From assembly GCF_021347895.1 (NCBI RefSeq), contig NC_067113.1, positions 246,844-310,843 on the forward strand: a stretch of 64,000 nt of DNA, written 5' to 3'. How positions within the stretch are numbered: position 1 is the stretch's first letter; every line of letters begins with the position of its first letter. The translations under genes and the position numbers were made by a program. Below are positions 35,281 through 48,263 of the stretch, piece after piece. Under the pieces are notes generated by a model. That model was not told the origin of the DNA. It worked only from the letters and a program-made list of their open reading frames with translations, and ran no database searches. Source of the stretch: Acanthochromis polyacanthus. Lineage: Eukaryota > Chordata > Actinopteri > Pomacentridae.

Positions 35281-36590
35281 TCAGATGACATGATCTCTTT
35301 TTCAAGGATCCTTGGCCAAGACGACAGCAGCACCAAGTTACAGTTACAAACAATATAAAACAAACAGTAAGAACTTACAAAAAAAGGGCCTAAACAGGAA
35401 GAAGCATAACTGGCTATGAAGGAAGGCAGTAACAGACCCCAGTGGATTCTGCCTCCATATCCTTCAGAACCTTTTTAAAATCCCTAATCAGGATCAGTTC
35501 TTGAAGCTGTAGTTCAGCCTGTAAATGATTTCAAGCTGCTGTGTGCCCAGTTCAGTGTGACCCTTAGGGACACACAGTAAAAGGATGTCATTTGAGAGCA
35601 GACAATAACAACTGGTTTAAACTAAATGAAATCCATAAAGGTAAAAAGGGAGCAGACCCAGGATGAATTTAGAAATAAAATTCTACTGCTGGGTGAGTCT
35701 GTGCATGGTAGGGCCACTGTACTCTGGGATTTAAAGTGCCATGGTAAACTGGAAGCCAGTGACAAACCTCAAAACGCCGTGGTACGCCGTGTCCAGGCAA
35801 TGCAAGCATTAGACAGAGGCATGCATATACAGCAGATCACCATAGTCAAGCAAAGGGAGGAACAGAGCCTCAACCAGCTTTTTCCTGGCATCATAGGAAA
35901 ACAGGATTTACACTAAAATAGGAACCTAGGTTAAGCTTCTTTACTAGAATTTCAACATGATGTCTAAAAGTTAAACGCTCATCATTTAAAATACTTCAGT
36001 GCTTGTGTCACTAGTTCAACCTGACTGCCCTGCAGGGTTTCAATGATAGGGAATGAAGAGAATCTACTCTCTTCCTAGTGTTAGAAAACAGCGTCATTTT
36101 AGTTTTTGAGACATTCATGACAAATTTTAAACCAAGCAGGCATAGCTCTGCAATATCAAAAGCAGTCTGCAAAGACTGAGCAGCAGGGTAGCACCACAGC
36201 AGTACATACCAGTATCATCAGCATAAAAATGAAACGGTATTTGGAACATTATGACCCAGATTATTAACGTAACTTGACGTAATACACTCAAGAGAATATT
36301 GTCATACTTCACACATTGTCTTCTCTCAATTTTCAAACCAACCAACAGCCTGCTTGGACAAGCCGACACTGAGCAGCTGTTGCTTCAGGATGTAGTGGTC
36401 AACCGTGTTGAAGGCCTTTGAAAGGTCAATGACAAGAGTGGCAAAAAAAATCTTATTGTCCAATGCATCAGTTACGCCATTGACAACCTTCAAGGATGCT
36501 GTGATGGTATGTTGTTTTCTGAAACCAGACTGGTGTGGGGAGGGAATGGTATTAGCCTTCAGAAAGTCCTTTAATTGACTACTTACCAGC
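35281..36590 (-). mobile_element. decayed LINE (non-LTR retrotransposon), reverse transcriptase part
   Basis: On the minus strand, 36590 to about 36370 reads SGFRKQHT-like and VDLSKAFNTVDHYILKQQLL-like RT motifs. 36127-36369 has a decayed stretch with FHFYADDT, the catalytic YADD box. Towards 35281 the sequence continues as C-terminal and 3' UTR parts with many stops. The 5' half, including the endonuclease, is absent. It abuts the Tc1 fragment at 36591. Confidence 0.75.
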
Positions 36591-37337
36591 CACCTGTCAA
36601 ACCTGCAGCTCCAAGTCTCCTCTCCACAGTTGAAACTAATACTTTCTTACTACGACCACCATGAAGCTGATTGAAGCTGTTGTCCTGTGAGCTCCTATCT
36701 CCAAGCTGTTGACTCTCACAAACTTGTCTTCTGGTTCTGTTGTGGCTTTGGGTCTTCCAGACCTCTTCGTGTCAGAGTTTCTTCCAGTCTCTGAGCCTTT
36801 TGATGGTGAAGAAAACTGGACTCACTGACACCTGGACTTTCTTTGCAAGATTGGAAAGACCTCCATTTTTAAGTGTTATGATGGTCTGTCTCTCTTTCAT
36901 TGTTAATTGCCTTTTCCTCTTCATTTTTATAGCAACCCACTACTTTCTGCAGTGCAATACTGTTCAAATAATGCTCTGGAGGGTGCCACGGTGTGTTCTA
37001 ACAGCACTTTTGTGCAGACAGAAGGGGTTGGAAGTAATCTAGAAAAGTTGGGACACCTGTAGGATTTGGTAGCACCAACTTTCAAGGTTTGATCAACCTC
37101 CATTGTTGCAGAACAGCTTTAAGTTGTTTACTCATTTCTAGTTCCTTGAAAAAGACCTTTTTGTATAATTCTGAAATGTACATTACTTTTCAGTTTTGGG
37201 TAACCTTACTTTTTTTAACCTCTGGTAGTTCACCACTTACCTTTGGACCATTTCAAGCTATTCATTGAACTTAAACTACTTGAGTTTCAATTAAAGCTGG
37301 AAAAATTGTGACGTTCTAAAACTTTTGATTGGTAGTG
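36591..37337 (-). mobile_element. truncated Tc1-like transposon, N-terminal transposase half
   Basis: The right end at 37337 carries a Tc1 inverted repeat (minus strand CACTACCAATCAAAAGTTTT) next to TA at 37338-37339. Reading inward on the minus strand, a start at about 36924 gives MKRKRQLTMKERQTIITLKN and GLSNLAKKVQVSVSPVFFTI, a helix-turn-helix DNA-binding start. It then meets a stop (DWKKL then TGA) and frameshifts. The element stops at about 36591 where LINE sequence begins, so the catalytic half is lost. Confidence 0.75.
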
Positions 37338-37611
37338 TATATAAATTTTTTTCACTGGAGTTCTTGGAGAGAAGTGGAGTTTGCAGTTGAAGCTCCCCAA
37401 CAATGTACTATTTTCAGCATCTCCAAGTAGACAGTGTGGAAGCTGCATGACTGAAGAAAAGCTGAAATGAACATGCAGCTCACTAATCTCTGCCAGCATT
37501 CAATAACTTGTTTTTTAAAGATAATTTACAAAGCTGCACATAGAGGGTTTAAGTAGAACTGACAGTAAGCTCTGATGTGGTGACTAACACCTGTCCCGCC
37601 TCTCTCTCCAG

Positions 37612-38302
37612 CTGTGCATGCCTAAAGGCCTGTCATTCAGGACGCAGGCAGACCAGCGTGATCCTCAGTTCCACTCCTTCATCATCACCAAGGAGGACGG
37701 CTCTCGAACCTACGGCTTTGTCCACACATTCTACGAGCAGGTGACCAGCCCACAGATCTGCTCTGCAATGCAGACCCTCTACCAGATGCACAATGCAGAG
37801 CACACCTCCACAAACCCCCCTTCCTCTTCCTCATCCTCCTCCTCCAGCATGGACTCTCTGGCCAGCAGTTTAGATGAGGCCGACTCCCCCACCTCCTCGT
37901 CCTCCTCATCTTCATCTCGTGCAGACGGCACCTATGACTCCACACGGGACACCCTCTACGTGTCCAAGGCCTTGTGTCTGATCACACCCATGCCCTTCAT
38001 GCATGCTTGTCGCCGCTTCCTGTCACAGCTGCACAGAGCGATTACAGTTTCCAGCGCACCTCCCCTTCCACTGGAGAGCTATGTTTACAACATCCTGTAT
38101 GAGGTTCCACTGCCCACTTCAGGACGCTCGCTCAAGTTCCATGGTGTGTACGAGCCCATTGTTTGCCAGAGACCCGGGCCGGGGGAGCTGCCGTTGGCTG
38201 ACTTCCCTTTGGCAGAGGCCTTCAGTCTGCTGGGAGTGGAGAACCTGGTCCAGGTGTTCACCTGCACCTTGTTGGAGATGCAGATCCTTCTGTACTCACA
38301 GG
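37612..38302 (+). CDS. dennd5b: dennd5b exon 4 (uDENN and start of cDENN)
   Basis: The acceptor TCTCTCTCCAG is followed by CTG TGC ATG, giving [20 protein letters not shown]. It holds the rest of uDENN ([36 protein letters not shown]), a serine-rich linker with two Ser runs around [13 protein letters not shown], and the start of cDENN ([75 protein letters not shown]). It ends with LLYSQ and one base of an Asp codon before GTAAGT. The linker differs from the mammalian one, where a KLQRYNSYDI segment precedes SRDTLYVSK; here the corresponding region is the second Ser run. Confidence 0.95.
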
Positions 38303-38370
38303 GTAAGTACAGTTACACTGCTGTGATGCTAGTGCTTTAAGAATGCATGTAAACAACATATTACAGAATA

Positions 38371-38375
<5 letters not shown>

Positions 38376-38434
<59 letters not shown>
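38376..38434 (+). repeat. (AC)n microsatellite
   Basis: A pure (AC) run of 59 bp, 74 bases downstream of the donor of exon 4. At 38519-38540 an (ATTAG)n run followed by ACCCTTACTGATCCCACAGC looks like the reverse-complement tail of a LINE. Confidence 0.95.
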
Positions 38435-38435
<1 letters not shown>

Positions 38436-38780
38436 CCTGTAGCATTGACTCAGGCAGCAGGATAAAGAAGACTTCAGTGTGGCTTCAGTGTTAGCTCCTT
38501 TGTTGAAGTTCTCTTACGATTAGATTAGATTAGATTAGACCCTTACTGATCCCACAGCAAGGAAAATTTACTTGTTCTTCTTCCTTTTTTCTTTTGCTGT
38601 TGGTGGGTGTACTAACAAACCTATCTCCAGACTGTTTAGACTCAGGTGTTGCTATTTTTAACTGCAGTTTGATACTAACATTTACTAAAAATTAGTGCAC
38701 ACCTTCCACACACACACAAAGCAAATCAGCATCCAGAAATCTCAGTGGATGCAGGATAGTGTGGCATAGAACATATACTA

Positions 38781-40441
38781 CCAGTACAGGCAAAAGTTTG
38801 GACTCACATCTAATTTTCCTGTATTTTTGTCAAAACAGCCCAATTAAGAGCTAACTTTAGCAATTTGTTATTTCTAATTATTGTAAGAACATTCATGCAT
38901 ATGCTATGAACAAAATTTAATCAAATATGACAGTCAAGTAGGGATATTTCTAAGCATTTATTAATGAAAGCATTACTAGAAGGTTTAGGTAGCAACATTA
39001 CCCTATCTTTTGTTTGGTTAAAACACTTAAAATATCTTTACAAAGGCTTGTATGTCCGCTGTAATAACTATGCCGTCCAAATTGAATGTTTTTCACACCT
39101 TGATTCACGGTTCTTTACTCTGTTCACAAATATTTTGTGTTATCTTTTTGAGTTGATATTAAGGACTGAATTTCCTTAAAGAAGAGCGTCTTTAGCTAAT
39201 TGGAAGATTTAGAAATCTGAAGTAGCACAAAAATGGCCAGAAAACCTTAGTTAAGATTGTTAGGATTAGTTAGTTAGGATTGAAATTCAGGTTTTTAAAA
39301 AAGAAGTCTATTTTACAAGACAAATTGCTCAGAAAGTTAAAGTCTCACAAAGTGGAGTTGCAAAAACATTAAAGAGATATGAAGAGAAACAGGTTCACAT
39401 GAAGACAGATTTGGTTCTGGTAGAAGCAGAGTCACGTCTAAAGCTGAAGACAAATTCATCAGGGTCACCAGTATTCAAAAGAGACAAAAGACTGCCTCAG
39501 AAATAAGAGCTCAGCTAAACTCAACCAGGAGCAATAATGTGTCAGTGGATACTGTGCGGTGCAGACTGCAGGAATCTGGTCTGAAAGGCAGACTAGCTGC
39601 TAAGAAAGCAGAACATAAAGAAGAGACTTCAGTGGACTAAAGTACGTAGAAACTGGACTGTAGAAGAATGGAAAACAGTTCTGTTTACAGATTAATCAAA
39701 GTTTGAAATGTTTGGATCAAAACGGCGCAAGTACATTTGACGTAGGGTTGGAGAACACTTGACTCCTGCGTGTGTGTTCCCACAGTAAAGCATGGTGGAG
39801 GTAGCGTGATGGTCTGGGGCTGGTTTGCAGGGGGACAGACTGGTGATCTGCACAAAGTCTCAGGAATTCTAAATCAGCATGGATACCACAGTATCTCACA
39901 GAGGCATGCCATTCCCTCTGGGCTGCGTTTGGTGGGACAGCCGTTCACACTACAACAAGACAACGATCCAAAGCACACCTCCAAACTGTGTCAGAGGTAT
40001 TTGGCCAAGAAAGAAGAGGAGGGGAAGCTAAGGATTATGACTTGGCCAGCTCAGTCCCCTGACTTTAACCCCATCGAACTTGCGTGGGATGAACTGGACA
40101 GAAACGTCAAGAACAAGCAACCCACAAGTGCTACAAACCTTTATGAGATGTTGGCAGAAGGATGGGAGGAAATGGAAGTGATTATCTCATGTCACTGATT
40201 GCAAGAATGCCTTGAATTTGTCAAGCAGTTATCAAAGCTAAAGGAGGCTATTTTGATGAGTCACAGATTTAGACCGTTTATTAACAGTATTATATGCTAG
40301 ATGCTTCAGTTTTGTTTTCAGTGTTCTTATCTGTAGTTCTGTGATTAGAAATGAAACATGGCTAAATTGCGCTCATAATTTAGGTAATATGAACCAATCA
40401 CAGAAAAATTAGGGGCGAGTCCAAACTTTTGCCTGGTAATG
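38781..40441 (+). mobile_element. Tc1-like transposon, full length but dead
   Basis: The ends share AGGCAAAAGTTTGGACTC in inverted orientation (38787-38804, and complement at about 40417-40434). They are flanked by TA at 38779-38780 and 40442-40443. The length of about 1.66 kb is typical for Tc1. It lies in dennd5b intron 4 on the same strand as the gene. Confidence 0.85.
39250..40198 (+). pseudogene. Tc1-like transposase pseudogene
   Basis: The N-terminal region is broken by stops. The last 142 residues are open (39770-40198) with [39 protein letters not shown] and AQSPDFNPIELAWDELD, which are the second and third catalytic acids of the DDE triad. The first acidic residue region near 39690 (LFTD followed by a stop) is damaged. 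A cut-and-paste transposase in its family, but not functional here. Confidence 0.85.
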
Positions 40442-40443
40442 TA

Positions 40444-41958
40444 GTCTTCAGCCTGAACTGACCTACTCGATCCTGTTTAAATAGATTTTCACAGACATGG
40501 ACTGCTCTTAGAACACGTTAACACAGTGCAGAGTAAGGTTGTAATAATTCAGTATTTGTTTGATTGACCCTTTTTGGTTATTGGAGCTAATTGCAGATAG
40601 ATAGATGTAGATAATTAAAGTTTCAGAAATTGTGTGCGGCTGTGGAGAAGTTTGTTCAGATATTATTAATATTATTTTGTTAGAATCAAAAATAGTTTTA
40701 TGAACTACTAAGATGTGAGGTGACAGAAACTCTTTTCCACTTAAATTGGCAGAGGACAATGGAGACACTAATCATGAACAGTCTTTATAGGTCTCCAAAG
40801 TGAGACGGTGATCAAATTTTCCTCGTTCTAGGATTCCTTTCATCCATTGTTGACAGCTGCAGTGAGATGCTGTTGTAGATGTGTGTGTTTTGTGTGTTTT
40901 GGTCGCTGTGTTGGAGCACATTAGCCCCTCTTGCGGATAATCCATTCTGTAGACTGAGATCATGTTGTGTCCTGCGTTCCTCTGTCCTCCTCTTTCTCAG
41001 TTTCACTGCAGCTCAAACTCTAACCCTCTTTCTGGAGCTTGTTTGTTTATCCTCTTTACAGGATGAGTCATGTAAAAAGAAGTTTAGCTTGAGCCAAATG
41101 TGTAACCTCAAAACAAACCCCTGCATCTCACACTCAAAGTAAAGCCAGTTTTACACTCATTTTTAAACAACTCATTGGAAAACTTCCAGAAGCCAGCACA
41201 AAGAGGTCCAGGTCCTATAATGCAGACTAATGATCCTGTAAATACATTTAGGGTAAACTACTTTTAATGGAAAAAGCATCACCCAAACAGATGGTCCAGC
41301 TGTAAAACATTCTAGACTGTGTTCTTTAAATGAGAACTTCTCCATCCACAGAGCAAAATCCATATAAGGAATAAGGGAAAAGATTATCTGTAACTCATCA
41401 CTATAAATGAACTAATCAATGACACAGTGATGTTTTCCACCCCTGAAAAATCTTCTCTGATAGTTTTATAAACATGGACTGTAAAACTCTGGGGCAGTAA
41501 TGCTGATTGAACACCGAGGGTCAAGTGACTACGACTTCATTATATCTTGTTGTGATTAAAAGTTCTAAACAAAAAAATGTAATAGGGACTCATAAGTTAA
41601 AATGAGATGTGTTGTCTTTTCACTACAATAGCATTTATTTCTACACAGACATTCTGAACAGAGCAGACAAACTAAGAGTCGCCTTTTTAAATTATTAATT
41701 TATTTTGCATTTAAAAACAGATTTTTTATAAGCTTTTTAAAATATTACGAAAACGTAATAGAAGACTTATAGAATAGATACTATCAGACATGAAATATAT
41801 GTGACTCTAACACCCACTGAATCCTGAGGTAGTGGCAGACAAAATATCACATCAATGTAGAGCAACAGAGGCACAAATGTCGTGTTTCCACATGGGGTGT
41901 AAGATAAGATAATCCTTTATTACTCCCCATGTCAGGGAAATTTCCCATGTTACAACAG

Positions 41959-41996
<38 letters not shown>

Positions 41997-43795
41997 CACT
42001 GTGTGTGATTTTTGTGAGCTGTCCAGCGTAGGACATTCCTTTTGGGATGACATTTCCCCAGTTCATTGTAATTGCTGTCAGAAATCCTTTTACGCCAAAC
42101 TACTCACCAGTAAGAATGACAATTTGAAGCAAAAGTCCCACCATAGGAGAAAAAAAAGGCTGAATTACTTCTGGATATTTAACAGTTGAAACTGCATTGC
42201 TGGCTTTAATGTTTCGTTCGACAATCAGCTGCAGCATTAAACCCACCAGCCTTATATTGTACAGGGTCTCTTTGTACCATCATAGTTGTGTTCCCCAAAC
42301 AGTTCTATAGCTATTTTTGTGCTGTGGCAGGTAGCATTGTCTTATTTTTCTCATCTCTGGCTGCATAGAAAGCAAACCATTTGGACATGTTAGCAGGATT
42401 TTAAAAAACGTAATTTCTGTGGAGGAGGTCTTTCAACACCTGCTTTACTTATTTGTTTGTGTGAAGTCGGATTGTGCCCTGTGTTGGACGTTCCCAAACA
42501 TAATCAGCCTTATTTTATGTTTCACTAATATGTAATGTATTTTAATGTTGAAGAAGCCTTATTTCAGTGCCAGCTTCCACTATATAACTATGCAGGAACA
42601 CTTGTTTACCTCAGCTCATCCTGACACTGGTAAAAGATATACAAAATGAGTAGATTTTGAAACATCAAAATATTATTTTACGTACTGGGTGTTTTACACC
42701 AACTTAACAAAAAAAGAAATAAGCTGTTACTGTATTGTAGGACTGTCTGCTGAATTTACGTGTTGTTGGAAAGTGTAAAGTGAGGCAGTCTCTTTAGATC
42801 AACAAAAGGAGCAACTCCACATCTGCTCCTGTCTCACTCCATCATCCTGTCATGAAAAATGAGTCTCTGTTTTATCACCATCAAAGGCAGCCACTCCAGG
42901 AGAGGAACAACCTCATGAGTGAAAAATATCCCAGGTTCTTTAAAGTGTTCATCATTTCCTACAGGGAGTCACTGCTGGCAGTCAGCCCGTTCTCAAACTG
43001 TTGAAACGTCTGTCCAAATGAGCCCTAATTTCTTTGTAATGAGAGAGATAAAAAAACCTGCAAAGAGACTCATTTAGCTGCAGGCAAATGATGGAAGGTT
43101 CAGTTCAGGAGAAATATGGAGAACATCCCTAGATGTTAATGAGGCTCTGCTCTGCCATATGCAACAATACTCATCCTGATCAATCACCAGCCAACTACAC
43201 CATGACAGACAGAGGCATGGTCTAACCCCTGAACCTGTCCTTCTCACACTAACTAGCTGTGACAGGTGAGGACGACAGTGATGGGCGAGTGTGTCCTCCA
43301 CTTTTTGGGCACAGCAGGGGATGGGGGTGGGACATTCACTGCATTAAATATGTGGTAGTGAGTGGAGGTAACTTACATTTCTGGTAGGTGTGTCACCATG
43401 GCAGCCTGGCAGTTCACAGAGGGAACTAATATAACTTGTATGTAAAAGTGCTGCTCAAAAAACTGTGAACATTGTGAAATAGCGTGACATTTTCCATAAG
43501 TTATTGAAGAGTGAAACTTTAATATGTTCTCACACTATTACAGAAAAAGTGAAACATTAAATATATGATAATTATGGCTTATAGTTGGTGACCATCATGT
43601 TTGTGCCAGAGTCCAGTAAGTGTAAGTGTATAATTATTATATTAAATGGGCCCTATTTAAATCAGCAGCTGTCAGTTGTAATCGCAAGAAGTTAAGAAGT
43701 CATGCCACTTAAAATAAATTTTTAACTCAACTTTCTACATCACCAAAGCTTTTATTTCAAGTTACTGTATGTATATTTTTGATCCAGCAGATATA
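40444..43795. other. dennd5b intron 4, middle part
   Basis: Mostly unrecognised. At 41899-41963 the segment AAGATAAGATAATCCTTTAT ... GGAAATTTCCCATGTTACA is a short reverse-complement LINE 3' tail, the same as the one at 59750. It is followed by (AT)n at 41961-41995. Near 43450 is a GTGCTGCTCAAAAAACTGTG segment that resembles a Tc1/MITE end without a partner. Confidence 0.45.
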
Positions 43796-45431
<1,636 letters not shown>

Positions 45432-45433
45432 TA

Positions 45434-47953
45434 CTCATATTTCCAGAGGTCCTATAAGAAATTAATGAAAGAACCTAAATGTATGATTGTTTTTATTTTT
45501 TTTTGGTCATAAAGTGTTGGGTTTAAAACCTGAAAAACACAGAGACAGCACAAGGAAGGAGAGACAGTACTTGAGCTCTTGTATTTTACTTGCCGCAAGG
45601 GGAGAGAGACAGGCTGTACACACCGTAGCATCAGCCACCCAACTCCAGTTCCGTCTTTTTATTTGCTTCAGACAGGAATGTAACATAGAGGGTGGTACCA
45701 TGGGTGGTACCATGACTCGGCATGAGATGACAATGTCTCCCATTGTCATCTCATGCCGAGTCATGGTACTACCCATGGTACCTTCTTCACAAGCAATAAG
45801 GTATTAACAGAGAGCCTTCAGAGGCAGACAAATGGTATTTGCATCTTGTTCTTGCTATCTCTATTACCCCAAAGGCCTATTCCTGGTCGCCCCTTGGTAT
45901 GTGCTGTGTCTACGTGTTCCTGGCATAAAACACATATAAAATCCTGGTTCAAGGTACATGCAGAGTCATCAGTTCAAAAGGCACATGCATTTCACAGTCG
46001 ATCAATGATAATCTAGGCATAAGTATTCTATTCTAACAATTCTAAGCATAATTCTTCTAACATAAAGACACGTGTCACAAGTCATTTTATCATAGAAAAT
46101 TAGAAGCTGTGTGACTCATTGGAAACTGAGGACTACCATGCTCCACATGGTCTCTATTAGTGTGTATAAACTTTTGTTCATGACTGTGTATAGCAATGTC
46201 CAGCTATTGTGCAGTTTGTAAAGAAAGCACAAGCATAAACACAAGTGTAACAATAGCTGGATGGTAGAAACTTCACAGACATGTAAAGGCTGTTAGAGGA
46301 ACCTACTGAGATTCCCCAGTGATAATCATTCTTCAAGACTATGTAAATCAACCCTTTAGGGTAATTCCTTTATCATGTTAAATTCTCATAACCTGTCTTG
46401 ACCTTCACACTATACAAACAACAACACTCAAATGACATCTTACCTCTGTCACATACTCACTTCCCCCATGGGAGGGCTCTGTTTGATTTAATGCATTTTT
46501 TGGCTGTTCCATGTATGTAGTTCTCCACTAGTTTGTCATTGTCATTTGAAGTGTGTGTTTTATCAGTCCAGTTGACTAGTATTGATCAAGGTTTTTTACA
46601 CAGTCGTAGGGATTTTTTTGGTTTGTTTTCATAATTTGTCTTGGGATGAGATGCTTTAATTTCTTTGTGATTTTACCTTACTACCAGTAACATTATCATG
46701 CTGCAGTTATAGATCAAATATTGTCAGCTGTTTACCACAAATTTGCTCAGTTCTTCCCCTGTGAGACTGAGCTGCAGCTTGTTATCAGTCACTGATGTTA
46801 CAGTTTCACAATGACTCGACGTGTCCCATCCTGTTATTTAGGCTCATAACAGCATCACAAACAAGCAGCATCCCTTCGCCCTGCTCTGCTGGGGCTTTCT
46901 GCAGTGCTGAGCTTTTCCATATCAGATTTGATTCTTTTCACATGATCACTTGTTTATGTACCTGTCATAGGCGCTTGTACTTGTCATGTTTCGAAGGGAG
47001 TTTTTTTGCAACGTAGTCAGAGTTGTCAAAAAGAAAGAAGCATCTATGGCAATTTTTTATCTCCAACAAAATGATAATTTAGTTGAACTCAGTGCAGCAC
47101 GAGGAGAAAATAAAATCAGTCACTGTTAAATTTCTTTCCTCTTCATGTTCTCGATTCTCCACGAGGCTCGCTGTGAGTTTCACACTGTGAGGAAAGGGAA
47201 GAGAGCGAAATTAATGAAGTGTAACAGAATATCACTACTTAGGAGAAGCACTTTTTGTGGCATGTCAGATTAAAACAGTGTTTTATGAAGTGTTAATGAA
47301 GCTGGCTGAAATGCTGTGACTTTTCCTGTTGTGATGTGAGGGTGAAGGGGAACAGGTAGGATGGAATATGCTCTAACATGTTAAAGAAACTGCCAGTCAG
47401 ACTCCCTCACTGCAGTTCCCACAGAAAGGCACGTTTGGGTGAAACTTTGAACTTGTTCAGACTTGATAGCTACAAAGCAAATGCAGACATTCACCTCCAC
47501 GCCCCAGGTTTGGATCTCTGACTGGCCTGTCCTCTTTCAGTGTGGTGTCAATGTCAGATCTCATGGTACAAATGAAACACTGAGATGGAAAGACGGCTAA
47601 CTACAGAAAAAGAAAGGTATAGAAGGAAACAGGAACTCAGAAAACCTTGAATTTGTCGTACAGAAAGCCATCTTCAGCAAGTTTCAGTAACAAAGCTAGT
47701 AGCTGTACTGCTCCAGCAGTTACATGCTTTGAGGCTGTGCCGCAGTGCTAAGAGCTAAATGCTAACATGCTCAGTGACAGTGTTAGCATACTAATGCTGA
47801 ATAGACGTAATATTTGGTTGTGATCATTGTGTGTGATCATTGTGTAGAGTTTTGCATGCAGATATTTGCCAAGTAGCTTTAAGATAAAGCTACGGATGGA
47901 TATGGCAACAAGCAAAATTTTAATATTCAGGGAATCACCAAGTTATTGCAATT
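45434..47953. other. dennd5b intron 4, right-middle part
   Basis: Contains the large palindrome at 45694-45782. The surrounding 45500-46070 has a CTTGCCGCAAGGGG segment and GGTACC/CCATGG-rich DNA and may be part of an unrecognised element. 46070-47953 shows no repeat family or gene. Confidence 0.4.
45694..45782. repeat. large palindrome, 42-bp arms, 5-base loop
   Basis: The left arm 45694-45735 starts GGTACCATGGGTGGTACCAT. The right arm 45741-45782 ends TACTACCCATGGTACC. The arms pair over 42 positions with a single mismatch (GGG TGG versus GGG TAG strand), separated only by TCTCC. Such a structure would extrude as a cruciform or transcribe as a long hairpin. No open gene is associated. Confidence 0.95.
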
Positions 47954-48233
47954 GGGGGCGGCATGGATCAGTGGGTAGAGTGGCCGTCTTGCAACCGGAG
48001 GGTTGCCGGTTCGATCCTCAGCCCGTCGTGCTCATGTCGAGGTGTCCCTGAGCAAGGCACCGAACCCCCTGATGGGTCGTGGTTAGCGCCTTGCATGGCA
48101 GCTTCCGCCATCAGTGTGTGAATGTGTGTGTGAATGGGTGAATGTGACATATAATGTAAAGCGCTTTAGGTACCTTGCAGGTATAGTTAAAGCGCTATAT
48201 AAATACAGACCATTTACCATTTACCAATTATTC
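47954..48233 (+). mobile_element. tRNA-derived SINE
   Basis: The tRNA-like head has an A box (TGGATCAGTGGGTAGAG) and a perfect B box GGTTCGATCC at 48008-48017. The body has GAGGTGTCCCTGAGCAAGGC and the 3' region GTAAAGCGCTTTAGGTACCT, AAAGCGCTATATAAATAC, ending in (CATTTAC) repeats. This is the best preserved SINE in the window. Head shared with 18575-18797, tail shared with 20067-20381. Confidence 0.88.
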
Positions 48234-48263
48234 TCATGCAGTCAGTATACTATATCCAGTATA

